The notes below the pieces were generated by a model. It worked only from the letters and a program-made list of their open reading frames with translations. It was not told the DNA's origin and made no database searches. Positions 1 to 6,502 of a stretch of 15,950 bases of DNA are shown here, piece by piece (position 1 is the first letter of the stretch; each line of letters begins with the position of its first letter). The DNA lies in the NCBI GenBank assembly GCA_902497035.1, contig CABVDL010000059.1, forward strand, positions 1-15,950, in the 5' to 3' direction. The translations under genes were made by a program, and so were the position numbers. This stretch comes from an uncultured Prevotella sp. (GTDB taxonomy: Bacteria > Bacteroidota > Bacteroidia > Bacteroidales > Bacteroidaceae).

Positions 1-9
1 GGACATAAC

Positions 10-39
10 AAAGCCCGAGCTTGTGAAAGTTCGGGCTTT
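10..39. terminator. Terminator-like hairpin at the left edge
   Basis: A 13-bp stem (10-22 with 27-39, including one G-U pair) closes on a GTGA tetraloop of the GNRA type. The outer nine pairs are GC-rich and flanked by AAA on the left and TTT on the right, so it could end transcription in either direction. No gene ending at it is visible, because the window begins here. The T-tract is short, so terminator function is an inference. Confidence 0.5.
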
Positions 40-117
40 AATGTGTTAAATTCGAAGATGGCTCAAAATGGACTTTTGACACAGCCTCTTTATGTGCATA
101 AGCAGGTGGACGCATGC

Positions 118-222
118 CGTCAGCATTATTGCGCATGTCATCAGCATTATTGCGCATGCCGTCAGCATTATTGCGCATGTCATCAGCATTATTGCGTATG
201 CCGTCAGCATTATTGCGCATGT
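118..222. repeat. 21-bp tandem repeat, five full units
   Basis: Five complete 21-bp units start at 118, 139, 160, 181 and 202. They alternate between CGTC and CATC at their first four bases and otherwise share CAGCATTATTGCGCATG, with one C-to-T change in the fourth unit. A partial unit precedes (about 112-117), and decayed copies of the CATCA part follow to about 235. The period is a multiple of three, so several frames stay open; on the minus strand one reads as RNNADG/RNNADD repeats. No start signal or domain supports translation, so it is called a noncoding minisatellite. Confidence 0.8.
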
Positions 223-249
223 CATCATTGTCATGCTTATTGTAATAGA

Positions 250-295
250 ACCCTCCCCTGGGTGGGGGAGGGTACTGCTTTGCGCAGCAAAGCAG
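250..295 (-). terminator. Two adjacent GC-rich palindromes behind the Mfa2-like gene
   Basis: Two hairpins lie back to back just past the stop codon of the minus-strand lipoprotein gene. The first pairs CTGCTTTG (275-282) with CAAAGCAG (288-295). The second pairs ACCCTCCCC (250-258) with GGGGAGGGT (265-273). On the minus strand the pair is followed by TTCTATTAC rather than a strong T-run. The pair may terminate the gene or be a REP-like intergenic element; the C-rich style resembles the array at the right edge of the window. The rest of 1-304 holds only the hairpin at 10-39 and the 21-bp repeat. Confidence 0.55.
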
Positions 296-304
296 GGGGT
301 GGGG

Positions 305-1186
305 CTAAAACGTCACTGTATTCACCCCCCACTCGTCATCCGACTGCATGGACACCGCGAACGACAGATTGGAGAACAGACGGCCCGTATAGCGCGTAAC
401 GGTATTGCGGCTGACGGGGATGTCGGTGAGCCTGCGGGTGAACGTCGGTTTGTCGCCGGTGTAGAGCGTGACGGAGAGGCTGGTTTTGCTGTCCTCTGCC
501 GCAGGGAAGAAGTTGCGGCCAAAACTGAAGGGTTTTCCCTTACCGTGCTGGTCAAAGGTGGCTGTGTAGGTCTTATCGCCGGGCGTGGCGCCGTGGCCTG
601 TGACGGGATTGAATGCCGTGCAGACATTGCCCAGAGTCAGCTTGAGGCTGGTGCAGGTGTCGGGCAGGTTGTCGGTGGTGGTCAGCTCAAGGCGTGCCAC
701 GGCGCGTCTGAGCCTGATGTCCTTGTCGAGGCTGTGGTCAATGGTGATCGTATCGCAGGCGTAGAACGTGTCGGTGACGTACTTTGAGAAGTCGATGCTC
801 TGGATGTTGCTCATGTCTGGGTTGATGCTTGAGCTGTGTGCCAGCACCACGAGATAGTAGGTGCCCTTGTCGAGCGCGAGCCTGACACTGCCGAAGTCTT
901 TCTCCCCCACCGTCTGCAGGACGGTTGTGGGATGAGCGTCACCAGCACTCTTGTATATGGCGAAGCAGAGCTTGGTGCAGACGCTGTCAATCTTGGTTGC
1001 GCGGGTGCCACGACGGGCCTTGGCCTGACTGAACGGGACCTGCTCAAACTGTGCCACGCTGAGGTTGAGCGTCACCTTGGCGTCAGTGGAGGTGTCGGAG
1101 CTGTCTTCGACAATGGCCTGCTGACACGAGGCAAGGACGAGGCTGACCACGGCGGCGAGCAAGGCAAAACAGATTTTCTTCATCAT
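305..1186 (-). CDS. Mfa2/FimB-type fimbrial anchor lipoprotein
   Basis: Likely a 293-residue outer-membrane lipoprotein of the fimbrillin-A associated anchor family (Mfa2/FimB type, also called DUF1812), which ends or anchors major-type fimbriae in Bacteroidales. A signal peptide begins MMKKICF and runs through a hydrophobic stretch to the lipobox LASC, with the lipidated Cys at residue 21. The mature part has the family-like segment RRAVARLELTT followed by beta-rich sequence. A TTG codon at 1187-1189 would add one residue, but ATG at 1184-1186 or 1181-1183 is more plausible. The gene has its own promoter and no fimbrillin (Mfa1-like) gene lies upstream, since ssrA is its divergent neighbour. 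A fimbrial partner could lie left of the window. The family call is from recognisable sequence style, not a search. Confidence 0.78.
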   Translation of the reverse strand: MMKKICFALLAAVVSLVLASCQQAIVEDSSDTSTDAKVTLNLSVAQFEQVPFSQAKARRGTRATKIDSVCTKLCFAIYKSAGDAHPTTVLQTVGEKDFGSVRLALDKGTYYLVVLAHSSSINPDMSNIQSIDFSKYVTDTFYACDTITIDHSLDKDIRLRRAVARLELTTTDNLPDTCTSLKLTLGNVCTAFNPVTGHGATPGDKTYTATFDQHGKGKPFSFGRNFFPAAEDSKTSLSVTLYTGDKPTFTRRLTDIPVSRNTVTRYTGRLFSNLSFAVSMQSDDEWGVNTVTF

Positions 1187-1214
1187 CAAATGCTGTTAGG
1201 GTAGAACAATAGCT

Positions 1215-1244
1215 CAAAATTAGACAAAATATTGACATGGCAAA
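1215..1244 (-). promoter_or_regulatory. Bacteroidetes promoter of the Mfa2-like gene
   Basis: On the minus strand TTTG (1241-1244) is followed by 18 bases and TAATTTTG (1215-1222), matching the TTTG / TAnnTTTG consensus of the Bacteroidetes primary sigma factor with a spacer one base shorter than the usual 19-21. It lies about 30 bases upstream of the ATG. Confidence 0.55.
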
Positions 1245-1309
1245 GCCTCTGTGATGCTAAAAATTCTTAATAATACGGGCAAAAGCGATACACTGTCGCC
1301 GAAAGGCAT

Positions 1310-1317
1310 TACTTTTG
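1310..1317 (+). promoter_or_regulatory. Probable -7 element of ssrA
   Basis: TACTTTTG fits the Bacteroidetes -7 consensus TAnnTTTG and lies 18 bases before the mature tmRNA 5' end, leaving room for a short leader removed by RNase P. No clear -33 TTTG is seen at the expected distance. Confidence 0.45.
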
Positions 1318-1335
1318 TACAAATTTACATCGAAT

Positions 1336-1735
1336 GGGCTTGTATGGATTTGACGGCAAGACGAAATCGTATGTAAGCACGCGGAGCCTCGTTGGCTAGC
1401 TCCATAATCTGAGTGAACAAAAATTTAATTGGCGAAAACAACTACGCTCTCGCTGCCTAATCGAAGTACAGTAGATTACTGGCTTAATCCTGCTATCAGA
1501 TAGCAGGACGAGACATCGCTCCGAGGATGTTGTTCCGAATCCGGAGGTCAAGCGGTGCAGACTAAATCGGAAATAGCCTTGCAAGGCTCCGCTTGCGAGG
1601 TGAAATTTTAGGAGATAAGGTCGCGGTTGGTGGTCCAGGTCTTGCCGCGGCACGAAAATGAAGGCTGGAATAAGCGTGTAGAAAGCATAGGGCTTCCTTG
1701 TTCGGACCGGGGTTCGACTCCCCGCAGGTCCACGA
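1336..1735 (+). ncRNA. ssrA: Transfer-messenger RNA (tmRNA)
   Basis: The 5' end GGGCTTG (1336-1342) pairs with CAGGTCC (1725-1731) as a seven-base acceptor stem with G-U pairs, and is followed by TGGATTTGACGG, the usual tmRNA 5' tRNA-like part. The 3' part has a T-arm with GTTCGACTC in its loop region and a discriminator A at 1732. The next bases are CGA, so the terminal CCA is not encoded in full and would be added after transcription. The tag reading frame is 1431-1460 and encodes GENNYALAA then TAA, a tag form known from Bacteroidales such as Porphyromonas. With SmpB the RNA rescues stalled ribosomes and marks the truncated product for proteolysis. The roughly 260 bases between tag and 3' domain fit the pseudoknot region. 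Confidence 0.97.
1431..1460 (+). other. tmRNA proteolysis tag frame (GENNYALAA)
   Basis: The resume codon GGC at 1431 begins nine sense codons ending in TAA at 1458-1460. The terminal ALAA is the standard degron recognised by ClpXP-type proteases. It sits about 95 bases into the RNA, the usual place. Confidence 0.95.
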
Positions 1736-1741
1736 CAGTGA

Positions 1742-1820
1742 CCGCTGCACGGCAGCGGCCTAAAGAATAGGTATCAGAGGTCGGGAAGCTTCCCGATTTC
1801 TGATTTTTTATTTTTTTATT
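1742..1820 (+). terminator. Rho-independent terminator of ssrA
   Basis: Two hairpins follow the tmRNA. CCGCTG/CAGCGG lies around 1742-1758. A stronger 14-bp stem pairs 1773-1786 with 1791-1804 (two G-U pairs, AGCT loop) and is followed by a T-rich tract interrupted by single A residues to about 1824. The T-tract overlaps the last codons of the convergent hrpB gene. In the opposite direction no T-run follows, so it mainly serves ssrA. Confidence 0.82.
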
Positions 1821-4317
1821 TTTTACCCCGCGGCGTGGCCTTTGTGGGGTCGTCGGGCCAGGCGTGCTTGGGATAGCGGCGGCGCAGCTCCTTGCGCACG
1901 TCGAAATAGGCAGATTGCCAGAAGCTGTGGAGGTCGGTGGTGAGCTGCACGGGCTTGAAACCGGGGCTGAGCAGCTCCATGAGCACCGGCACACGTCCGT
2001 CGTTGACCGTCGGGGTGTCGGTCATGCCGAAGCATTCCTGCAGACGCACGCTCAACACCGGCACGTCACTGCCCACGCGGTACCTGACCTTGATAAGATG
2101 CCCCGACGCCACGCGGATGCGCAGCGGCGCGAGACGGTCGACAGCCTGCTGCCGGTCGTAGGTGAGCTGGTTCCACAGCACCTCGGCAAGGTCAATCTTG
2201 CGCAGGTCGGTCACGGTGGTCATCACGCGTCCGTTTTTCTCCAGATAGAACGGCAGCCACGTCTCGGGCTTCTGCAGCAGGCGGGCGGTGGAGAGGTCGG
2301 GCAGCTCCAGCTCAGGGTGCCATTTGGCGACGAGCGCCACGCGCAGCTGCAGGGCAGCGACATCATCCGACCAGTTGAGCAGGCTCTGGCCCTCCCTGGC
2401 CACGGCGGCGCAGACGATGGCGATGAGACGCTCGTGCGGAATGTCGGCGAGGGGGCGTACACCGACGGTGAGCTGCCCGATGCGCTGCTCGCGCCGGGCG
2501 ACGACACCGCCCTGGTGTGTAATCCATGTCACATTGTCATATTGCGTGGTGAGCGGGGCGAGGTCGTCGGTGCTGACAGGTGCGGCGAGGAAGATGCGTC
2601 CCCGGCCGCGGCTGCCTGCGTGCAGCGAGGCCACGGCCAGCCACTGACAGCCCGCCAGCTCATCGCTGGGGTCAAGGGCCGCCATGCCGCCTCCGGCCAG
2701 GCGGAAGTCGCCGTTGTGGCCTACGCCCTGTGCCACACGCTCGGGATAGCCCGAGGCCACGAGGGCACCGATGTCGAAGGCGCTGACATAGCTGTTGTCG
2801 GTGCAGGTGCCGGCCATGCGCGCATATTCGGCTGCGATGCGTGCGATGCGGCCCCACGGTCCGGGGCGGCGGTTGCGGCGGGCATCGCGCAGGGCCGTGA
2901 CGCGCTCTAACAGACTGGCATGCACGATGCTGGCATCCATCACATCCTTCTCCTCAAGCAGGGCGGCGATGTCACAGGCCAGGGCCTTGCGCTGCTGATT
3001 GTGACCGTGCAATATCATCTTGGCAATGCGGGGGTGACAGGGCAGTGCGGCCATGCGGCGGCCGGAGGGAGTGATGTGGCCGTCGGCGGTGATGGCACCG
3101 AGTAGAGAGAGCTGCTGGCGGGCCTGGCGTACGTTGCCGGCGGGGGGCAGCGTGAGCCAGGGCAGTCCCATGATGTCGGTCTCGCCAAAGGCCGCGATGT
3201 CTAACACCGTCGGCGCGAGGTCGGCTTCACAGATCTCAGGCGTGCGCTGATTGTCGAGCCTGTGGTCGGTGGCCGTGGTCCAGAGACGGATGCACACGCC
3301 CGGCGCCACGCGGCCCGCGCGTCCGGCGCGCTGCCGTGCCATGTCCTGGCTGATGCGCACAGTGTCAAGGTGGCTCAGGCCGGTGGCGGCGTCATAGACG
3401 GGCTTGCGGCAGAAGCCGCTGTCGACGACCACGCGCACGCCCTCGATGGTGAGCGAGGTCTCGGCTATGGGCGTGGCCAGCACCACCTTGCGCTGTCCGG
3501 CAGGCGACGGCGCGATGGCGGCATACTGGCGCTCGGGCGGCAGGTTGCCGTAAAGCGGACAGACAGCCGTTGGCGAAAGGCTGTCACCGAGCAGTCCGGC
3601 GCAGCGCATGATGTCGGCCTGCCCGGGCAGGAAAGCGAGGATGTCGCCCTCGTACTCGCGGTGGGCGCGGCTCACCGCTGCCGCCACGTCGGCGGCGATG
3701 CTGGCGGGGGCCGTATCGTCCATGGCCTGGATGGTCTCCACAGGATACATGCGTCCCTCACAGCTTACGGTTTCGCCGCCAATGGCATCGCTGACGGGAG
3801 CGGCGTCGATGGTGGCCGACATGATGACGAGGTTGAGGTCGGGGCGGAGGATGTCCCTGATTTGTCGCGCCAGACAGAGCGCCAGGTCGGTCTGCAGGCT
3901 GCGCTCGTGGAACTCGTCGAAGATGACACAGGCCACGCCGTCGAGCGTGGGGTCATCGGTCATGCGCCGCGTGAGGATGCCCTCGGTGACGACCTCGATG
4001 CGTGTATGTGCCGAAGTCTTGCGCTCGAAGCGTATCTGATAGCCGACGGTCTGGCCGACGGGCTCGCCAAGCATTTGCGCCATGCGCATGGCCACCTGGC
4101 GGGCGGCAATGCGGCGTGGCTCGAGCATGACGATGCGGCCGCGGGGCAGGGCGCGGAGCATGGTGAGGGGCAAGAGCGTCGACTTGCCGGCTCCGGGTGG
4201 CGCCACGACGACGGCGGCGTGACGGCGGGCCAGCACTTCATTGAGACGGGCGGCGATGGCCGCTGCAGGAAGTGCCTGGCCTGCGGCGGGAATGGCGGGT
4301 TGGACGGTATCGTTCAT
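1816..4317 (-). CDS. hrpB: ATP-dependent helicase HrpB
   Basis: An 833-residue DEAH-box/RNA-helicase-like superfamily 2 protein of the HrpB family, close to the usual family length. Motifs in order: Walker A APPGAGKST (39-47), motif Ia LEPRR (65-69), DEFHER (134-139) as the DExH box, MSAT (166-169), ATPIAETSLTIEG (281-293), and QRAGRAGR (329-336) as motif VI. The HrpB-type C-terminal region ends with a YPKHAWPDDPTKATPRGKK segment typical of the family. Cellular substrates of HrpB are poorly defined; RNA remodelling is inferred from the motifs. The gene stands alone between convergent ssrA and the cotH segment. Its promoter lies inside the left copy of the 49-bp inverted repeat. GC content is very high, about 80% in one 60-base sample (3301-3360), far above cotH. 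Confidence 0.93.
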   Translation of the reverse strand: MNDTVQPAIPAAGQALPAAAIAARLNEVLARRHAAVVVAPPGAGKSTLLPLTMLRALPRGRIVMLEPRRIAARQVAMRMAQMLGEPVGQTVGYQIRFERKTSAHTRIEVVTEGILTRRMTDDPTLDGVACVIFDEFHERSLQTDLALCLARQIRDILRPDLNLVIMSATIDAAPVSDAIGGETVSCEGRMYPVETIQAMDDTAPASIAADVAAAVSRAHREYEGDILAFLPGQADIMRCAGLLGDSLSPTAVCPLYGNLPPERQYAAIAPSPAGQRKVVLATPIAETSLTIEGVRVVVDSGFCRKPVYDAATGLSHLDTVRISQDMARQRAGRAGRVAPGVCIRLWTTATDHRLDNQRTPEICEADLAPTVLDIAAFGETDIMGLPWLTLPPAGNVRQARQQLSLLGAITADGHITPSGRRMAALPCHPRIAKMILHGHNQQRKALACDIAALLEEKDVMDASIVHASLLERVTALRDARRNRRPGPWGRIARIAAEYARMAGTCTDNSYVSAFDIGALVASGYPERVAQGVGHNGDFRLAGGGMAALDPSDELAGCQWLAVASLHAGSRGRGRIFLAAPVSTDDLAPLTTQYDNVTWITHQGGVVARREQRIGQLTVGVRPLADIPHERLIAIVCAAVAREGQSLLNWSDDVAALQLRVALVAKWHPELELPDLSTARLLQKPETWLPFYLEKNGRVMTTVTDLRKIDLAEVLWNQLTYDRQQAVDRLAPLRIRVASGHLIKVRYRVGSDVPVLSVRLQECFGMTDTPTVNDGRVPVLMELLSPGFKPVQLTTDLHSFWQSAYFDVRKELRRRYPKHAWPDDPTKATPRGKK

Positions 4318-4325
4318 TTTTTAGT

Positions 4326-4340
4326 GTGGGGTGAGCCCAC
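4326..4340 (-). promoter_or_regulatory. Small hairpin in the hrpB leader
   Basis: GTGGG (4326-4330) pairs with CCCAC (4336-4340) around a five-base loop. It lies in the short leader between the predicted start of transcription (near 4355) and the ATG, ending eight bases before it, where it could affect ribosome loading. Function is unproven. Confidence 0.35.
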
Positions 4341-4346
4341 GGTATA

Positions 4347-4395
4347 GTATTTTTTGCTCTGGCAAATTTACTCAAAATAATCCCGTCCGCAAACC
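4347..4395 (-). repeat. Left copy of a perfect 49-bp inverted repeat
   Basis: All 49 bases are the exact reverse complement of 6215-6263, and identity stops abruptly on both sides. It bounds the left side of the cotH segment, with 1,819 bases between the copies. No short target duplication is seen immediately outside the two copies (GGTATA on the left, AGCTCC on the right). Confidence 0.97.
4363..4393 (-). promoter_or_regulatory. Promoter of hrpB inside the inverted repeat
   Basis: Reading the minus strand, TTTG (4390-4393), a 19-base spacer and TAAATTTG (4363-4370) give a full match to the Bacteroidetes promoter. The -7 element ends 45 bases before the hrpB ATG, with the same orientation. 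Confidence 0.8.
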
Positions 4396-4462
4396 ATTGC
4401 CGCCTGTTTTTTATGATATGCCTGCAACAGTTCTCGCTCCTCGGGCTTGCATCACAGCAAGA

Positions 4463-4586
4463 AAAACCCCGCTCGTTCCTCGCTGAAAAACAGGCTGGCG
4501 CGTTGACAGACTTTAATCAAACGGTCCTTGACCACTACTGCCACCAAGGTCAAATTTGTTTTCCAGCGAGGAACGAGCGGGGTTTT
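4463..4586. repeat. Nested long hairpin downstream of cotH
   Basis: A perfect 23-bp inverted repeat pairs 4463-4485 with 4564-4586. After one mismatch six more pairs follow (4487-4492 with 4557-4562), giving a stem of about 30 bp. The remaining loop carries a second small hairpin, TTGACC (4528-4533) with GGTCAA (4548-4553). On the minus strand the far arm ends GGGGTTTTTCTT, so it can act as the cotH terminator; the other direction ends GGGGTTTTC. The arms and apical hairpin make this larger than a normal terminator. Apart from the 49-bp repeat, hrpB promoter and leader, the rest of 4318-4633 shows nothing else I can name. Confidence 0.75.
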
Positions 4587-4633
4587 CAAGGTTTTGGTGA
4601 TAGCACTAAAACCACAGGGTTTATCCGCTGCGC

Positions 4634-6106
4634 CTATTTCATCATTATTTTTCCGCCTTGAATGTACAATCCCTTAGCCGGAACCTTGTTGAGCCTGATG
4701 CCCTCTATGGAATAGACTGCATCATCGCGACGCTTGTCATAGTTGATTGCAGCTATACCAGTATCTATACCAAAATAAGCGTCCATGAGGTCATATTGAC
4801 TGGCATACCACTTCTCAACATAGTTAATTTCCTGCGTTAAATCTTCCACATAGCAAGGTTTGGACTGTTGTGCATCAAAGTAGTCGGTCATGCGCTTCCA
4901 TGCTCCGCTGTTGATGAAGAGGTCACGGTATTGCTCAAGGCGGGCATCGATGCTGTCCTTTGAGAATGAGGCGGTGCGCAGCTTTGCCCACCGGTTTTTC
5001 ATCAGCTCCTGATATTCCTTTTGTCCCTGACAGATGCTGAAAGGATAAAATCCTCCGACTTTCACTATGTCGGCAGGCTTCCAGTCGGTGTAACCCTCAC
5101 CACCGAATGCGCTGCCGTTGTAGGTTCCGCCGAATGAAGTGTCGAGGTCCCACGGTGAGACGATAGTCTTGCGGTGGGCTGCCTCTGTGGAATCGGCATC
5201 GTTGATGTCTTTTTGAATGTTGCGTATGGAGAAGTAGTGGTTTTTATTGCCCCAGTTGTCTTGTATGCCGAGAGCCATGATAAACAGCTGGTAGTCAGCA
5301 AGGTTGTCGAGGAAGAAATACTTCTTCACGTCATTATAGGTCGTACGGTTGTCGAACAGGTCGATGAGCGGCTGCCAGGCCTCCTCGCATTCGTGGTCCT
5401 CAGGCTCTTTCAGCTCCCATGCGTTGTGCCAGGAGATGGTGCCCGTCTTCCAGTCGGACGTGAAGTTGCGGTTGTTCTGGTCCTCGATATCCTCAGTACC
5501 GCTCTTATAAAGCACGCCTCTCACAAGTTTTTTCTTGTCGTCGTATTTCTTGAGATTGAGGAGCTTGCGGTTGATATCATCGCTCAGACAATAGATGCCC
5601 TTATATTCGCCATTGATATACAACTCTATGAAACGGCCGGTGGTGCCGCTGTGCGAATCGAAGTCGGTTTTGTAGGGAAGATGTGAATAGTCGTTCCACA
5701 GATCCATAGCGACACGGTTGCGCATGCAGATGCGGTCTATAGCCATCGCATCCAGAATCCATTTCGATTTGGAGCGCATGCCTAAAAGCATCGAGTCTTG
5801 TGAGGCCGAGTAGTCGTCAGTGCTCAACTTCATGTTGAGCGCAGGCTTCATAAGATAAGATTTTGCCGTGGCCCCGCGAGTGCGAAACTTCGCTTTCAAT
5901 GCGACCACATTGCCTGCCTCGTCGGTAAGCTGCATGGTTCCGTTGGTATAACTCATGTCGCGTGTAATGGCCCCATCAATGGTAATCTTCATTACGGGCA
6001 TCTTTTGCTGGTTGTCTTGTTTCTCTGCGCTATTGGCTGTGTTAATGGAGGGTGTGATAAGGCAAACGAAAGTTAGTAATTTCCTGTAGATAGAAAATGA
6101 CATCAT
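4634..6106 (-). CDS. Secreted CotH-family (spore-coat kinase-like) protein
   Basis: A 490-residue exported protein. The N-terminus has a basic then hydrophobic signal peptide to about residue 27 (ends TANSA). CotH-fold motifs follow: RTRGATAKSY (75-84), KWILDA (115-120), ELYINGEYKGIY (161-172), DNWGNKNHYF (283-292) and SPWDLD (317-322), matching the conserved acidic and Lys/Asn positions of the family. CotH proteins of Bacillus are atypical protein kinases; the substrate here is unknown. The last 25 or so residues (VYSIEGIRL to GGKIMMK) resemble the short C-terminal tail common on secreted Bacteroidetes proteins, possibly a type IX secretion-like signal. Sampled GC is about 42-45%, far below the neighbours. 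It is the only gene inside the 49-bp inverted repeats. Start could equally be the second Met. Confidence 0.85.
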   Translation of the reverse strand: MMSFSIYRKLLTFVCLITPSINTANSAEKQDNQQKMPVMKITIDGAITRDMSYTNGTMQLTDEAGNVVALKAKFRTRGATAKSYLMKPALNMKLSTDDYSASQDSMLLGMRSKSKWILDAMAIDRICMRNRVAMDLWNDYSHLPYKTDFDSHSGTTGRFIELYINGEYKGIYCLSDDINRKLLNLKKYDDKKKLVRGVLYKSGTEDIEDQNNRNFTSDWKTGTISWHNAWELKEPEDHECEEAWQPLIDLFDNRTTYNDVKKYFFLDNLADYQLFIMALGIQDNWGNKNHYFSIRNIQKDINDADSTEAAHRKTIVSPWDLDTSFGGTYNGSAFGGEGYTDWKPADIVKVGGFYPFSICQGQKEYQELMKNRWAKLRTASFSKDSIDARLEQYRDLFINSGAWKRMTDYFDAQQSKPCYVEDLTQEINYVEKWYASQYDLMDAYFGIDTGIAAINYDKRRDDAVYSIEGIRLNKVPAKGLYIQGGKIMMK

Positions 6107-6144
6107 AATCTTTTAAATGAACTGATACAAATGATTTTACGATG

Positions 6145-6152
6145 CAAAGTTA
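6145..6152 (-). promoter_or_regulatory. Probable -7 element of cotH
   Basis: TAACTTTG on the minus strand fits TAnnTTTG and lies 38 bases before the ATG at 6106. No convincing -33 TTTG is present 19-21 bases further upstream, so an activator or a weak promoter is possible. Confidence 0.45.
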
Positions 6153-6214
6153 GTAAAAAGATGTGAGATAAGAGGTGGTAGCCAATAGTTTTTTGCTGAT
6201 TACGGAATCACCAA

Positions 6215-6263
6215 GGTTTGCGGACGGGATTATTTTGAGTAAATTTGCCAGAGCAAAAAATAC
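6215..6263 (+). repeat. Right copy of the 49-bp inverted repeat
   Basis: This is an exact reverse-complement partner of 4347-4395 and closes the cotH segment on the right. It lies in the 396-base gap between cotH and amtB. Confidence 0.97.
6217..6247 (+). promoter_or_regulatory. Outward promoter in the right repeat copy
   Basis: TTTG (6217-6220), 19 bases, then TAAATTTG (6240-6247) is the same promoter as that of hrpB. It points to the right, away from cotH, where no plus-strand gene follows; a transcript would run through 6264-6502 into the 3' end of amtB in antisense. The rest of this gap (6264-6502) has an A-tract and the hairpin at 6397-6417 and no gene that I can support. Confidence 0.65.
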
Positions 6264-6396
6264 AGCTCCAAAAAAAAACTTTTTCCGCATCGCCCACACA
6301 GCACAGCGGGTATCGTTTGGTCTGCATGCGGGGGCGGCCGTGCAGGCAGCCCACAAACCATATCCAATATTATTTTTGAGGTTAGGACATTAATTA

Positions 6397-6417
6397 GGGC
6401 CGGCACAAGACCGGCCC
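6397..6417. repeat. GC-rich palindrome downstream of amtB
   Basis: GGGCCGG (6397-6403) pairs perfectly with CCGGCCC (6411-6417) around a seven-base loop. It lies about 85 bases past the amtB stop on the minus strand and could end amtB transcription or block the rightward antisense transcript, but no T-run follows in either direction. It may be a REP-like intergenic element. Confidence 0.5.
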
Positions 6418-6502
6418 CTGCAGTATACACCTACCGATTATTTCTCAACAATCGACAGTCAGGTGATATATATATAATGTTATAGGTTTTGTTAAGTCGC
6501 AG

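Noticed and set aside
38..220. Minus-strand 60-residue repeat peptide (RNNADG units)
   Set aside because: It consists mostly of the tandem repeat and ends in the hairpin region; no promoter or start context, and the repeat is open in several frames by virtue of its length alone.
118..222. CRISPR array
   Set aside because: Units are contiguous without unique spacers and no cas genes lie nearby.
92..787. Plus-strand frame through the 21-bp repeat and the Mfa2-like gene
   Set aside because: It combines the repeat with the antisense of a well-supported lipoprotein gene.
1864..2910. Long open frame on the plus strand, opposite hrpB
   Set aside because: It is antisense to a clear helicase with all motifs; the GC-rich codon pattern of hrpB keeps other frames open. 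No domain or start signal.
3262..4347. Another long plus-strand frame opposite the hrpB N-terminal half
   Set aside because: Low-complexity His/Ala/Gly/Asp-rich translation, opposite the conserved helicase motifs.
4463..4586. Retron-like msr-msd RNA
   Set aside because: No reverse transcriptase gene is present in the window, and the structure is equally well explained by a terminator or small insertion.
4413..4661. Plus-strand 82-residue frame
   Set aside because: It spans both arms of the nested hairpin and ends inside the opposite cotH gene; no promoter or domain.
6175..6393. Plus-strand 72-residue frame over the right 49-bp repeat
   Set aside because: Its start lies upstream of the promoter in the repeat, and the sequence is not protein-like.
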